NCBI GenBank assembly: GCA_902775075.1
Contig: CACYKX010000119.1
Location: 1-12,929, forward strand
From: an uncultured Prevotellaceae bacterium
Lineage (GTDB): Bacteria > Bacteroidota > Bacteroidia > Bacteroidales > Bacteroidaceae
Length of the DNA: 12,929 nucleotides
Direction of reading: 5' to 3'
The notes beneath the pieces were generated by a model that worked only from the letters and a program-made list of their open reading frames with translations, did no database searches and had not been told where the DNA came from. Shown piece by piece: positions 1 to 7,958 of this stretch; position 1 is the stretch's first letter; each line of letters begins with the position of its first letter. A program made the position numbers and the translations under genes.

Positions 1-126
1 GACCAGAAACTTGCAGACGTCCTCCCAGGTGAGAAGATTAACGTACCTGTTTACGCTGACTCTGATTACAAAATCGAAGTTTACGTTGGCGGTGAGTTGG
101 CATATACTGCTGATTTAAGTTTGTAA
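1..126 (+). CDS. 3' end of an unidentified protein (partial)
   Basis: The window opens inside a reading frame in phase 1 that ends at TAA 124-126, giving the last 41 residues of a protein. The visible part alternates hydrophobic and polar residues (for example KIEVYVGGELAYTADLSL), which suggests beta strands such as the end of an immunoglobulin-like or other beta-sandwich domain. Codons are mostly those of well-expressed genes (GTT, GCT, TAC, GGT), somewhat unlike the genes that follow. A strong intrinsic terminator begins 18 nt after the stop, which supports this being a real gene end. The family cannot be recognised from this fragment. Confidence 0.7.
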   Translation, partial: DQKLADVLPGEKINVPVYADSDYKIEVYVGGELAYTADLSL

Positions 127-144
127 TCATAACCCCATCTCATA

Positions 145-174
145 AAAACGAGCGCAATTGCGCCCGTTTTTTTT
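145..174 (+). terminator. Rho-independent terminator after the first gene
   Basis: A stem of AACG/CGTT plus GCGCAA-type pairing (147-166, one A/C mismatch, AATT at the tip) is followed directly by eight T residues at 167-174. The stem is GC-rich in the middle. It separates the truncated upstream gene from the response-regulator gene. Confidence 0.88.
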
Positions 175-205
175 ATAAAAGCTAACATATTCCAACGAAT
201 TTCAT

Positions 206-213
206 TATCTTTG
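206..213 (+). promoter_or_regulatory. Putative -7 promoter box of the response-regulator gene
   Basis: TATCTTTG matches the Bacteroidota -7 consensus TAnnTTTG. No clear TTTG element lies 19-21 nt upstream, so the -33 half is weak. Transcription would start near 218-220, giving a leader of about 35 nt before the ATG at 253. The box overlaps the TTG at 211, which argues against that codon as a translation start. Confidence 0.55.
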
Positions 214-252
214 CAGCAATATAATATAGAAAGAGGGAGATTTACTTACAAT

Positions 253-891
253 ATGAAAATATATATTGCCGACAAACAAGATATAACGCGCGCTGGACTT
301 ACCTATATCATCGAGAGTTCTACACAAACATCCTATAAATATATAGAGGATAAAACAGAACTCATCGAAGCCCTGAAACAGGATGACGATGCTGTCATCA
401 TCCTCGACTACACACTCTTCGATATCAACGACGCAGAGGAACTGATCATCTTAAGTGACCGTTTCTTGCGCACACATTGGCTTCTATTCTCGGAAGATCT
501 CAGTTTGGACTTCATCAAGAAACTGATAGGCAGTCGCAATACGTTCAGTATTGTACTAAAAGATTCGCCATTAGCAGAAATCAGGGAATCCATCACCTTT
601 GCTATGCAGAAACATCGATATATCTGTCAACGTACCACGGAAATGCTCTTTGCTCCGGAACCTCAACATGAGGAAAAGGTAAAGCTTACCAAGACGGAAA
701 CTGAGGTATTGATCGATATCGCCCTCGGCATGACAACAAAGGAGATTGCCGAAAAACGTTTCTCCAGTTTCCATACCATCAACACGCACCGAAAGAATAT
801 CTTCAGAAAACTGGGGGTAAACAATGTACACGAGGCAACAAAATATGCGTTACGAGCCGGACTGGTAGACTCGGCAGAGTATTATATTTAA
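253..891 (+). CDS. Orphan response regulator, receiver + LuxR-type HTH
   Basis: This 212-aa protein has a receiver domain (about residues 1-125) and a LuxR/GerE-type helix-turn-helix (about 143-205; LTKTETEVL, then TTKEIAEKRF and the recognition region HTINTHRKNIFRKLGV). D52 in VIILDYTLF is the expected phosphoacceptor, S80 the switch hydroxyl residue and K103 the conserved lysine. The acidic pair near the N terminus is incomplete: D7 is followed by K8 where most receivers have a second Asp, so Mg2+ binding and phosphorylation may be altered. I chose the ATG at 253 because a TTG 42 nt upstream lies inside the promoter box. No histidine kinase is adjacent. It is presumably a cytoplasmic DNA-binding regulator, with targets unknown. 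The next gene has its own promoter, so this is probably a single-gene unit. Confidence 0.88.
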   Translation: MKIYIADKQDITRAGLTYIIESSTQTSYKYIEDKTELIEALKQDDDAVIILDYTLFDINDAEELIILSDRFLRTHWLLFSEDLSLDFIKKLIGSRNTFSIVLKDSPLAEIRESITFAMQKHRYICQRTTEMLFAPEPQHEEKVKLTKTETEVLIDIALGMTTKEIAEKRFSSFHTINTHRKNIFRKLGVNNVHEATKYALRAGLVDSAEYYI

Positions 892-899
892 GAAAACTT

Positions 900-931
900 T
901 TTGGATATTCTGGTATTTCCTATTATTTTTG
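900..931 (+). promoter_or_regulatory. Putative promoter of the pgpA-phosphatidyltransferase pair
   Basis: TTTG at 900-903 and TATTTTTG at 924-931 are separated by 20 nt, an excellent match to the Bacteroidota promoter consensus (TTTG, 19-21 nt, TAnnTTTG). The predicted transcription start, about 4-7 nt beyond the second box, lies within a few bases of the ATG at 940, so the mRNA would be almost leaderless. Confidence 0.65.
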
Positions 932-939
932 CATATCGT

Positions 940-1452
940 ATGAATGACCATAAAAACAGATCCGACAAGAAAGCCCCTCTCCTACCCGTCATCATCGGCA
1001 CCGGGATGGGTTCGGGATTCTTCCCTTGGGGACCCGGTACAGCAGGTTCTATCGTGGCGACCTTGATATGGATGATACTCACCCTATTCTTTCCCGAAGG
1101 CGATACCGTGAGCAGCATCACTTGGTTTCTGATTATTTTCTGTTCATGGATCGGAATGTGGGCTGTAGACAGGTTACGACCTTTCTGGGGTGAAGACCCT
1201 GCACGCATCGTCATCGACGAATGGGTGGGCGTATGGATTCCCCTGTCCATCATCCGTCCTGATGATTATCTATGGGCTATCGTGGCACTCTTATTATTCA
1301 GATTCTACGATATCGTGAAACCCCTCGGAATAAAAGCGCTCGACAGGAAAGAAGGAGCGGTATGGGTGATAGCCGATGATCTCTTGGCCGGATTATATTC
1401 GGCATTCTCCTTAATTGTCATCAAAATCATCATCGCTGTATGGATAAAATAA
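940..1452 (+). CDS. pgpA: Phosphatidylglycerophosphatase A family protein
   Basis: This 170-aa membrane protein matches the PgpA family along its length. It has the N-terminal core GTGMGSGFFPWGPGTAGS (20-37), the acidic motif DPARIVIDEWVG (86-97), FRFYDIVKP (120-128) and the D146-D147 pair in IADDLLAG. These correspond to the conserved blocks of E. coli PgpA, which removes the phosphate from phosphatidylglycerophosphate at the inner membrane. Three to four hydrophobic segments are visible. The ATG at 940 places the conserved core 19 residues from the N terminus, as expected, and no other suitable in-frame start exists downstream. A CDP-alcohol phosphatidyltransferase starts 18 nt after its stop, so the two probably act in sequence. 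Because that partner looks like a phosphatidylinositol-phosphate synthase, the true substrate could be a phosphoinositol lipid; this is inference. Confidence 0.9.
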   Translation: MNDHKNRSDKKAPLLPVIIGTGMGSGFFPWGPGTAGSIVATLIWMILTLFFPEGDTVSSITWFLIIFCSWIGMWAVDRLRPFWGEDPARIVIDEWVGVWIPLSIIRPDDYLWAIVALLLFRFYDIVKPLGIKALDRKEGAVWVIADDLLAGLYSAFSLIVIKIIIAVWIK

Positions 1453-1470
1453 AATCAGCTACAAAGGGAC

Positions 1471-2115
1471 ATGAACTATAGAGACTTTTTGCAAAAAATC
1501 ATCTATCAGATGATTAATCCACTGATAAAAGGTATGATTCGTATCGGTATCACACCCAACATCATCACAACCACCGGACTTATCGGCAACATGATCGCTG
1601 CGGGATTCTTCATTTATGCTGCCCTGCATAACTGTGATATGCCATCTGTCTTCTGGGGCGGCATCATCATCCTGCTAGCAGGACTCTTCGACATGATGGA
1701 CGGTCGACTTGCCAGAATGAGCAATACGACGAGTATCTTTGGTGCACTCTTGGATTCTACACTCGACAGATATAGTGAAATGGTCACGCTGATGGGAATC
1801 GTCCTCATCTTTACAGAACATCCGGATGACTGTTGGTTCCCTATGGGAATCGTAACCTTCACCGCCCTATTGGGAAGTGTGATGGTGAGCTATATTAGGG
1901 CAAGAGCAGAAGGACTACAGATAGAATGCAAAGTAGGACTGATGCAACGACCGGAACGCGTTGTAGTAACGGCAATCACCGCTATCCTAACGGGAGCAAC
2001 GGAAAACCTATGGTGGCTCGCCGGAGGTATGATAATAATAGCCATACTCGCCAACCTTACGGCCTTCTGGCGGATGGCACACTGCTACAAGGTACTGAAG
2101 AATAAAAACAAATAA
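1471..2115 (+). CDS. CDP-alcohol phosphatidyltransferase, inositol-phosphate-type
   Basis: This 214-aa protein has about six membrane helices and the complete signature DGx2ARx8Gx3Dx3D (D77-G78, A81-R82, G91, D95, D99; D74 also present). These residues bind divalent metal and the CDP group in this family. The later stretch YIRARAEG (141-148) followed by G156 and RPER (160-163) resembles mycobacterial phosphatidylinositol-phosphate and archaetidylinositol-phosphate synthases more than PgsA-type phosphatidylglycerophosphate synthases. It would transfer a phosphorylated polyol from or onto a CDP-activated lipid at the inner membrane. The start ATG has an AAAGGG-like ribosome site just upstream. 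It shares a transcript with pgpA. The family is secure, but the exact acceptor is not. Confidence 0.85.
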   Translation: MNYRDFLQKIIYQMINPLIKGMIRIGITPNIITTTGLIGNMIAAGFFIYAALHNCDMPSVFWGGIIILLAGLFDMMDGRLARMSNTTSIFGALLDSTLDRYSEMVTLMGIVLIFTEHPDDCWFPMGIVTFTALLGSVMVSYIRARAEGLQIECKVGLMQRPERVVVTAITAILTGATENLWWLAGGMIIIAILANLTAFWRMAHCYKVLKNKNK

Positions 2116-2147
2116 AGAATTCATAAGAAAAGCACACGGATATAGCG

Positions 2148-2175
2148 GATAATATCAAAAAAAATATTATCTTTG
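2148..2175 (+). promoter_or_regulatory. Putative cysE promoter box with overlapping inverted repeat
   Basis: TATCTTTG at 2168-2175 fits the Bacteroidota -7 consensus; no convincing TTTG lies at the -33 position. An 8-bp perfect inverted repeat, GATAATAT (2148-2155) and ATATTATC (2164-2171), with an 8-nt C/A spacer runs into the box. It could be an operator or a chance AT-rich palindrome. The leader to the ATG at 2202 would be about 20 nt. The 86-nt gap after 2115 holds nothing else recognisable and no U-tract terminator. Confidence 0.5.
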
Positions 2176-2201
2176 CAACAGAATTATTGATACACAGATA
2201 A

Positions 2202-3143
2202 ATGAGTAAAATTAATTTAGCTCATAGACTGAACGAAACAGTAAAAGAGCTTTCCTCCGAGAAATCTCTACAAGGACTGATTAACCAGTACAGAGACGGC
2301 AATCCAATGCCTTCAGGCAAGACGCTTGAAGAAATTATCGATTTGTCTCGTTCAATTCTTTTTCCCGGTTATTTCGGAAGAAATTCATTCACGACCCAAA
2401 CTCTCGAGTTTCATCTCGGTGTAAGAGCAGAGCGCCTACAAAGAATGCTTGCTGAGCAGGTGCTTGCAGGATTGTGCTTTGCGGATACCGCTGAAGAACA
2501 AACTGCAGAAGAGTTGGAATGTGAACGTTGTAAGGCTGAAGAAATATCCATGAAGGTGATAGAGACTTTCCCTGAGATTAGAAGAGTACTCGGCACCGAC
2601 ATCACAGCAGCATACAATGGTGACCCGGCAGCAAGCAGTAAGGCGGAAATCGTAAGTTGCTATCCTGTCATCAAGGCTTTGAGCAGCTATCGTATCGCTC
2701 ACGAGTTGTACAAACTCAACGTACCACTCATCCCGCGACTCATCACAGAAATCGCACACTCTGAAACTGGTATCGACATTCATCCTGGTGCGCAAATCGG
2801 TGAATATTTCACCATCGACCACGGAACAGGTGTCGTCATCGGAGCTACGTGTATCATCGGAAATAATGTCAAGCTCTACCAAGGTGTAACCTTGGGAGCA
2901 AAGAGTTTCCCATTAGATGATAAAGGAAACCCTATCAAGGGCATTGCACGTCATCCTATCATTGAGGACAACGTAATCATCTATTCCAATGCGACCATCT
3001 TGGGAAGGATTAAAATCGGAGAAGGATGTATCGTCGGAGCAAACGTCTGGGTGACCAAGGATATGAAGCCTAAGACGAAAAAGTATAAAAGAGAAAAAAT
3101 AGATAAATTAGATTTAGAATTCAACAATGGAACAGGAATTTGA
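2202..3143 (+). CDS. cysE: Serine O-acetyltransferase
   Basis: This 313-aa cytoplasmic enzyme should transfer acetyl from acetyl-CoA to L-serine, giving O-acetylserine for cysteine synthesis. The N-terminal 190 residues are helical, and the C-terminal part is a left-handed hexapeptide-repeat beta-helix (about 190-288). Asp192 (DIHPG) and His207 (DHGTGVVIG) are 15 residues apart, exactly as the catalytic pair Asp143/His158 of E. coli CysE. His251 in ARHP matches the second active-site His, after a 9-residue insertion (KSFPLDDKGNPIKG region) seen in the longer EpsC-like type. The usual AGxPA ending is replaced by a basic tail (KTKKYKREK). The last 17 nt overlap the RNA methyltransferase gene. 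It is the first gene of a seven-gene chain with a promoter box in front. Confidence 0.93.
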   Translation: MSKINLAHRLNETVKELSSEKSLQGLINQYRDGNPMPSGKTLEEIIDLSRSILFPGYFGRNSFTTQTLEFHLGVRAERLQRMLAEQVLAGLCFADTAEEQTAEELECERCKAEEISMKVIETFPEIRRVLGTDITAAYNGDPAASSKAEIVSCYPVIKALSSYRIAHELYKLNVPLIPRLITEIAHSETGIDIHPGAQIGEYFTIDHGTGVVIGATCIIGNNVKLYQGVTLGAKSFPLDDKGNPIKGIARHPIIEDNVIIYSNATILGRIKIGEGCIVGANVWVTKDMKPKTKKYKREKIDKLDLEFNNGTGI

Positions 3144-4596
3144 ACTCATTGCCAAAACCTTTATGGGACTAGAACCCGTTTTGGCTCAGGAGCTCACCCA
3201 ACTGGGTGCTAACAATGTACAAATTGGCCGTAGAATGGTTTCTTTCACGGGTAACAAAGAAATGATGTATCGTGCCAATTTTCAGTTGCACACTGCAATC
3301 CGTATCTTGAAGCCTATCGCTCATTTCAAAGCGAAGTCTGCTGAAGATATGTACAATGAGGTAAAGAAAATAGATTGGAGTAAATATATTGAAAAGGGAA
3401 AGACTTTCTCTGTAGACTCTGTAGTCTATTCTGAAGAATTCCGCAATTCTCGCTTCGTTACCTATAAGGTAAAGGACGCTATCGTCGATCAGTTCCGCGA
3501 GAATACGGGTACTCGCCCTAACATCTCTGTTTCCAACCCAGATATTCGACTGAACATCCATGTGGCTGAGGATGATGCGACCCTGAGTCTCGACTCAAGT
3601 GGTGAGAGTCTTCACCGTCGCGGCTATCGACAGGAAAGTGTGGAAGCACCGCTCAACGAGGTCCTTGCAGCCGGTATGATTCTGATGACGGGTTGGAAGG
3701 GTGACACCGACTTCATCGATCCTATGTGTGGTTCAGGTACACTCCTAATAGAAGCTGCCCTCATCGCACGCAACATGAGTCCTGGTATCTTCCGCAAGGA
3801 ATTTGCCTTTGAGAAGTGGCCTGACTTTGATCAGGAGCTCTTCGACAAGATCTACAATGATGACTCTGAGGAACGTGAGTTCACACACCACATCTATGGT
3901 TATGATATTGACATGAAGGCTGTGAACACCGCAAGTCTTAACGTTCGTGCCGCTGGCTTCAGCAAAGACATCACAGTATCACAAGCCGACTTCAAGGATT
4001 TCAAGAAGCCTGAGGAGAAGAGTATCATGATCACGAATCCTCCATATGGTGAGCGTATCTCTACACCAAACCTGTTGGGTACATACAAGATGATCGGTGA
4101 AAGACTGAAACATGCCTTCATGGGCAACGAGGCTTGGATATTGAGCTACCGTGAGGAATGCTTCGAGCAAATCGGTCTGAAACCTTCTATCAAGATTCCT
4201 GTATATAACGGTAGTCTGGAATGTGAGTTCCGAAAATATTCTATCTTTGATGGTAAGATGAAGGAATTCCGTGCAGAGGGCGGTATCGTGAAAACTGATG
4301 CTGAAAAGCGCGAGATGGCACAGAAGCATCGTTTCAAGAAGAACCGTGAGTTCAAGAAACGTCTTGAGGCAGAGGAAGAAAACGAGGATGGAGACATTCG
4401 TAGCTTCACCTTCCACAAGCCAAACTTTGGTAAGAATGATGACTTCTTCGGTGGTAAACGCGGAAGAAGAAACCGAAACGATGGTGACAAGAAAGAGGAA
4501 AAGAGTTATAACAAAAAAGGCGGAAAGCGCTTCGACAAAGGGAACAAGCGCGGTGGCTTTGATAAGAGACGTAATAGATTCGATGAAGATGAATAA
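3127..4596 (+). CDS. THUMP-domain class I SAM-dependent RNA methyltransferase (RlmL/UPF0020-like)
   Basis: This 489-aa protein has an N-terminal ferredoxin-like/THUMP RNA-binding region (about 1-155), a Rossmann methyltransferase domain (about 165-375) and a charged tail. The SAM-binding motif is DPMCGSGT (198-205), and NPPYGER (304-310) is the N6-adenine/N2-guanine type catalytic motif. By analogy with the N-terminal half of E. coli RlmL it probably makes N2-methylguanosine in 23S rRNA, though related members act on tRNA. From about residue 385 the sequence becomes low-complexity and rich in K, R, G, D and N (for example GGKRGRRNRN and KKGGKRFDKGNKR), probably disordered and RNA-contacting. 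The tail ends in frame and looks native. The gene overlaps cysE by 17 nt and the peptidase gene by 14 nt. Confidence 0.9.
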   Translation: MEQEFELIAKTFMGLEPVLAQELTQLGANNVQIGRRMVSFTGNKEMMYRANFQLHTAIRILKPIAHFKAKSAEDMYNEVKKIDWSKYIEKGKTFSVDSVVYSEEFRNSRFVTYKVKDAIVDQFRENTGTRPNISVSNPDIRLNIHVAEDDATLSLDSSGESLHRRGYRQESVEAPLNEVLAAGMILMTGWKGDTDFIDPMCGSGTLLIEAALIARNMSPGIFRKEFAFEKWPDFDQELFDKIYNDDSEEREFTHHIYGYDIDMKAVNTASLNVRAAGFSKDITVSQADFKDFKKPEEKSIMITNPPYGERISTPNLLGTYKMIGERLKHAFMGNEAWILSYREECFEQIGLKPSIKIPVYNGSLECEFRKYSIFDGKMKEFRAEGGIVKTDAEKREMAQKHRFKKNREFKKRLEAEEENEDGDIRSFTFHKPNFGKNDDFFGGKRGRRNRNDGDKKEEKSYNKKGGKRFDKGNKRGGFDKRRNRFDEDE

Positions 4597-6715
4597 ACTT
4601 TTTTCTCTAATTCTACTGATGATTCCTATGATGGCTTCTGCTCAGGGACTGAAAGAGCTAACTCTTGAAGACTTAAACTTCGGTGGCAAGAACTATCATA
4701 ACATGATAGCTAAGAACCGCTGGACAACTTGGTGGGGTGATGAACTTGTACGCCAGGATGCGGAGAACTGCTATCTGGTAAATAAATCTACCGGCAAGGA
4801 ATCTCTTCTTTTTGATATCGAGAAGTTAAATGCTATAAAGGGGGTGAAAAAGATTCATTCCCTTTATAATACTGCTTTCCCTTTCGCTGGAAAGTGTGTC
4901 GTAAAGATCGGTAACCAACTCATCAACTGGAAGAAGGGTACTGTTACAGAGGATAACACCCCATCAGCCTTCGTGCGTGATGATCAGTTGTTCGTAAAAG
5001 ACAGCAAGGGTGTTGAGCACCAGCTCACGACAGACGGCAGCAGAAATATCGTATATGGTCAGAGTGTACACCGTGATGAGTTCGGTATCTCCGGTGGTAT
5101 TTTCTGGAACCCTGACCATTCACTCCTTGCATTCTACCGCATGGACCAAAGTATGGTGAGCGACTATCCTCTGGTGACGATTCCAGAACTTGACTGGAAG
5201 CCTAAGGCCGGACAGAGCCGCATCGCTACTCCGGAACCTATAAAATATCCTATGGCCGGCGAGACTTCTCATCAGGTAACAGTGGGTGTATATAACATCA
5301 AGAGTGGAAAGATTATCTATCTAAAGGCCGGAGACCCGACAGACCGATACTTCACGAATATTGCATGGAGTCCTGACGGGAATACCATCTATATGTTTGA
5401 GTTGAACCGTGACCAAAACGACTGTCGCTTGGTAAGTTACAATGCCGAAAATGGTAATAAGATCACAGAACTGTATCGCGAAACGGATGCCAAATATGTA
5501 GAACCGCTACACCCTATCCAGTTCTTGCCATGGGATCATTCCAAATTTATTATGCAGAGCCAGAAAGACGGATTCAACCATCTGTACTTGTTTGACAAAA
5601 ACGGAAAACAGTTGAAGCAGATCACATCAGGCAAATGGGTCATCATGGAAGTCATCGGTTTCGACAAGAAGAACCACAACATCGTATATACATCCAACGA
5701 ATGTAGTCCTATCCAACAAAATATATGGACCGTAAACGTGGATAACAGCAAGCGCACACGCCTTGACAATGGTAAAGGATGGCATTCTGCAACATTAAGT
5801 GCCAGTGGTATGTTCGTCTACGACAACTATCAGACACCAACGATCCCTCGAAACATTGAGATTATCAATACCGAAAATGCCAAACGCACGACATACTTCA
5901 AGGCAGAGAATCCATGGAAGGGATATACCGTTCCTACCTACGAGTGTGGTACGATCAAAGCGGCAGACGGTGTCACCGACCTATACTATCGCATGGTGAA
6001 ACCTGTGAATTTCGATGCCAAAAAGAAATACCCTACTATTATATATGTATATGGTGGTCCTCATGCACATAATGTAGATGCACGTTGGCACTACTGTTCA
6101 CGTAGTTGGGAAACCTATATGGCAGAGAAAGGCTATCTGCTCTTTATCCTTGACAACAGAGGTAGTGAGAACAGAGGCAAGGACTTTGAACAAGCCACCT
6201 TCCGTCACCTCGGAGAAGAAGAGATGAAAGACCAGATGGAAGGTGTGAAATTCCTGAAGAGTCTTCCATACGTAGATGCAGACAGACTCGGTGTACATGG
6301 ATGGAGTTTCGGCGGATTCATGACAACAAATCTGATGACTACCTACCCTGATGTCTTCAAGGTCGGTGTTGCCGGTGGTCCTGTCATTGACTGGAAATGG
6401 TACGAAGTGATGTATGGTGAAAGATATATGGATACCCCACAGACAAATCCTGAGGGCTACGCTAAATGCAGTCTGCTCCCTAAGGCAAAGAATCTGAAAG
6501 GTAAACTACAGATCATCATCGGTCTCAACGACCCGGTGGTAGTACCACAACATGCATTCAGTTTCCTGAAAGCATGTATCGAAGCAGGAACACAACCAGA
6601 CTTCTTCGTATATCCGGGCGAACCTCATAATATGCGAGGTCACCAAAGTACTCACTTGCATGAGAGAATCAGTCAATATTTCTTTGATTATCTCCCAGCG
6701 AATACAAAAAACTAA
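4583..6715 (+). CDS. Secreted S9-family dipeptidyl/prolyl tripeptidyl peptidase
   Basis: This 710-aa protein has a signal peptide (basic n-region MKMNK, hydrophobic core 6-17, ASA cleavage before Gln21), so it acts in the periplasm or beyond. A beta-propeller fills about 25-460 and an alpha/beta-hydrolase domain about 470-708. The triad is Ser575 in GWSFGG, Asp650 in NDPV and His682 in EPHN. The spacing (75 and 32 residues) is that of both DPP IV and prolyl tripeptidyl peptidase (PtpA) of Porphyromonas. The DPP IV Glu-Glu pair that holds the substrate amino terminus appears here as Asp165-Glu166 (HRDEFG), and Glu608 (WYEVMY) seems to match the second recognition Glu described for PtpA; I therefore lean to tripeptidyl peptidase. 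It would release N-terminal peptides after proline. The frame is open upstream, but ATG 4583 (or 4589) gives the signal peptide directly. Confidence 0.9.
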   Translation: MKMNKLFSLILLMIPMMASAQGLKELTLEDLNFGGKNYHNMIAKNRWTTWWGDELVRQDAENCYLVNKSTGKESLLFDIEKLNAIKGVKKIHSLYNTAFPFAGKCVVKIGNQLINWKKGTVTEDNTPSAFVRDDQLFVKDSKGVEHQLTTDGSRNIVYGQSVHRDEFGISGGIFWNPDHSLLAFYRMDQSMVSDYPLVTIPELDWKPKAGQSRIATPEPIKYPMAGETSHQVTVGVYNIKSGKIIYLKAGDPTDRYFTNIAWSPDGNTIYMFELNRDQNDCRLVSYNAENGNKITELYRETDAKYVEPLHPIQFLPWDHSKFIMQSQKDGFNHLYLFDKNGKQLKQITSGKWVIMEVIGFDKKNHNIVYTSNECSPIQQNIWTVNVDNSKRTRLDNGKGWHSATLSASGMFVYDNYQTPTIPRNIEIINTENAKRTTYFKAENPWKGYTVPTYECGTIKAADGVTDLYYRMVKPVNFDAKKKYPTIIYVYGGPHAHNVDARWHYCSRSWETYMAEKGYLLFILDNRGSENRGKDFEQATFRHLGEEEMKDQMEGVKFLKSLPYVDADRLGVHGWSFGGFMTTNLMTTYPDVFKVGVAGGPVIDWKWYEVMYGERYMDTPQTNPEGYAKCSLLPKAKNLKGKLQIIIGLNDPVVVPQHAFSFLKACIEAGTQPDFFVYPGEPHNMRGHQSTHLHERISQYFFDYLPANTKN

Positions 6716-6734
6716 AAACCAAATAAAAAATAAG

Positions 6735-7955
6735 ATGAAGATTCTATTGTTAGGAGGAGGCGGCCGTGAACACGCCTTAGCTTGGAAAATTGCACAGAGC
6801 AAGAAAGTAGAGAAACTCTTTATTGCTCCGGGTAATGCTGGTACCAGTAACGTTGGTGAGAATGTAGCCATCGGCGTGAACGAATTCGACAAGCTGAAGG
6901 ATTTTACTGTCGATCAAAAGATTGATATGGTAGTAGTAGGACCGGAAGATCCTTTGGTAAATGGTGTTTATGACGCTTTTAAAACTGATCCTCGTACAAG
7001 TCATGTACCTGTCATTGGTCCTTCAAAACAAGGTGCTGTGCTCGAAGGTTCTAAGGATTTTGCCAAGGCCTTCATGAAGAGACACAACATTCCGACAGCT
7101 GCCTACGAAACTTTCGATGGTAATACCATAGAGGAAGGTTTGAAATTCCTTGAGACCCTAAAGGCACCGTATGTACTGAAAGCCGACGGACTCGCTGCCG
7201 GTAAGGGCGTACTTATCGTCCCTACTCTGGAAGAAGCCAAGAAAGAATTCAAGGAGATGCTTGGCGGTATGTTCGGAAACGCTTCGGCCAAGGTTGTCAT
7301 CGAGGAGTTCCTCAGTGGCATCGAATGCTCTGTATTCGTCCTCACAGATGGAAAGAATTATAAGATTCTTCCAGAAGCCAAAGACTACAAACGTATCGGT
7401 GAACACGACACGGGTCTCAACACCGGTGGTATGGGTAGTGTCACACCTGTACCTTTTGCTACAAAAGAATGGATGCAAAAGGTTGACGAACGTATCATCA
7501 AACCTACCATAGAAGGACTCGCAGAAGAGAATATCGACTATAAGGGCTTCATCTTCTTTGGTCTCATCAACGTAGAAGGCGAGCCTATGGTCATCGAGTA
7601 TAACTGCAGAATGGGTGACCCTGAGACGGAGAGTGTCATGCTCAGACTAAAGAGTGATATCGTAGACCTCTTTGAAGGTGTAGCACAAGGTGATCTGGAC
7701 AAGAGAGATATCGAGTTTGACAAGCGTTCTGCAGTCTGCGTCATGCTAGGTATCGATGACGTAGAAGGTTCTGTAGTTTTCCACTCCGGAACCACTACAA
7801 AAGATGGAGAAATCGTCACCAATGGTGGTCGAGTAATCGCAGTAAGCAGTTACGGAGAAAATAAGGAAGATGCACTTCAGAAGAGTTTCAAAGAAGCTCA
7901 GAAGATCAAATTCCAAGATAAATATTTCCGTTCAGATATCGGAAAGGATTTGTAA
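6735..7955 (+). CDS. purD: Phosphoribosylamine-glycine ligase, with a gap in the C-terminal domain
   Basis: This 406-aa ATP-grasp enzyme joins 5-phosphoribosylamine and glycine in purine synthesis. Visible hallmarks are [18 protein letters not shown] at the N terminus, VVGPEDPLV (67-75), [11 protein letters not shown] (149-159), the [10 protein letters not shown] stretch (225-234) and [10 protein letters not shown] (288-297). It is about 15-20 residues shorter than usual. The missing part is precise: after VCVM (334-337) other PurD proteins have an AxGGYPxxYxxGxxI segment before the GL...VFHAGT block, but here the sequence passes straight to [13 protein letters not shown]. The frame is kept, so this is an internal in-frame loss, either natural or an assembly error. 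The start ATG lies 19 nt after the peptidase stop, and 3 nt separate the stop from the next gene. Confidence 0.93.
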   Translation: MKILLLGGGGREHALAWKIAQSKKVEKLFIAPGNAGTSNVGENVAIGVNEFDKLKDFTVDQKIDMVVVGPEDPLVNGVYDAFKTDPRTSHVPVIGPSKQGAVLEGSKDFAKAFMKRHNIPTAAYETFDGNTIEEGLKFLETLKAPYVLKADGLAAGKGVLIVPTLEEAKKEFKEMLGGMFGNASAKVVIEEFLSGIECSVFVLTDGKNYKILPEAKDYKRIGEHDTGLNTGGMGSVTPVPFATKEWMQKVDERIIKPTIEGLAEENIDYKGFIFFGLINVEGEPMVIEYNCRMGDPETESVMLRLKSDIVDLFEGVAQGDLDKRDIEFDKRSAVCVMLGIDDVEGSVVFHSGTTTKDGEIVTNGGRVIAVSSYGENKEDALQKSFKEAQKIKFQDKYFRSDIGKDL

Positions 7956-7958
7956 TTC

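Noticed and set aside
211..252. Upstream TTG start for the response regulator, adding 14 residues
   Set aside because: The TTG sits inside the TATCTTTG promoter box, so it would not be transcribed; ATG 253 starts the canonical receiver strand.
901..939. Upstream TTG start for pgpA
   Set aside because: It overlaps the TTTG element of a well-spaced promoter, and the extra residues do not extend the conserved PgpA core.
2436..2882. 148-codon reverse-strand open frame inside cysE
   Set aside because: It lies wholly opposite a strongly supported gene, has no recognisable motif and reads as complement of conserved CysE codons.
3979..4416. Reverse-strand open frame of 145 codons inside the RNA methyltransferase gene
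   Set aside because: Shadow of the conserved methyltransferase domain; no promoter box or protein family match visible.
4298..4582. N-terminal extension of the peptidase within the methyltransferase tail
   Set aside because: This is out-of-frame reading of the methyltransferase gene; a clean signal peptide starts at 4583.
4470..4593. GGT/AAG-rich repeats as a tandem repeat or CRISPR-like array
   Set aside because: They are irregular codons of a Lys/Gly-rich protein tail, without constant repeat units or spacers.
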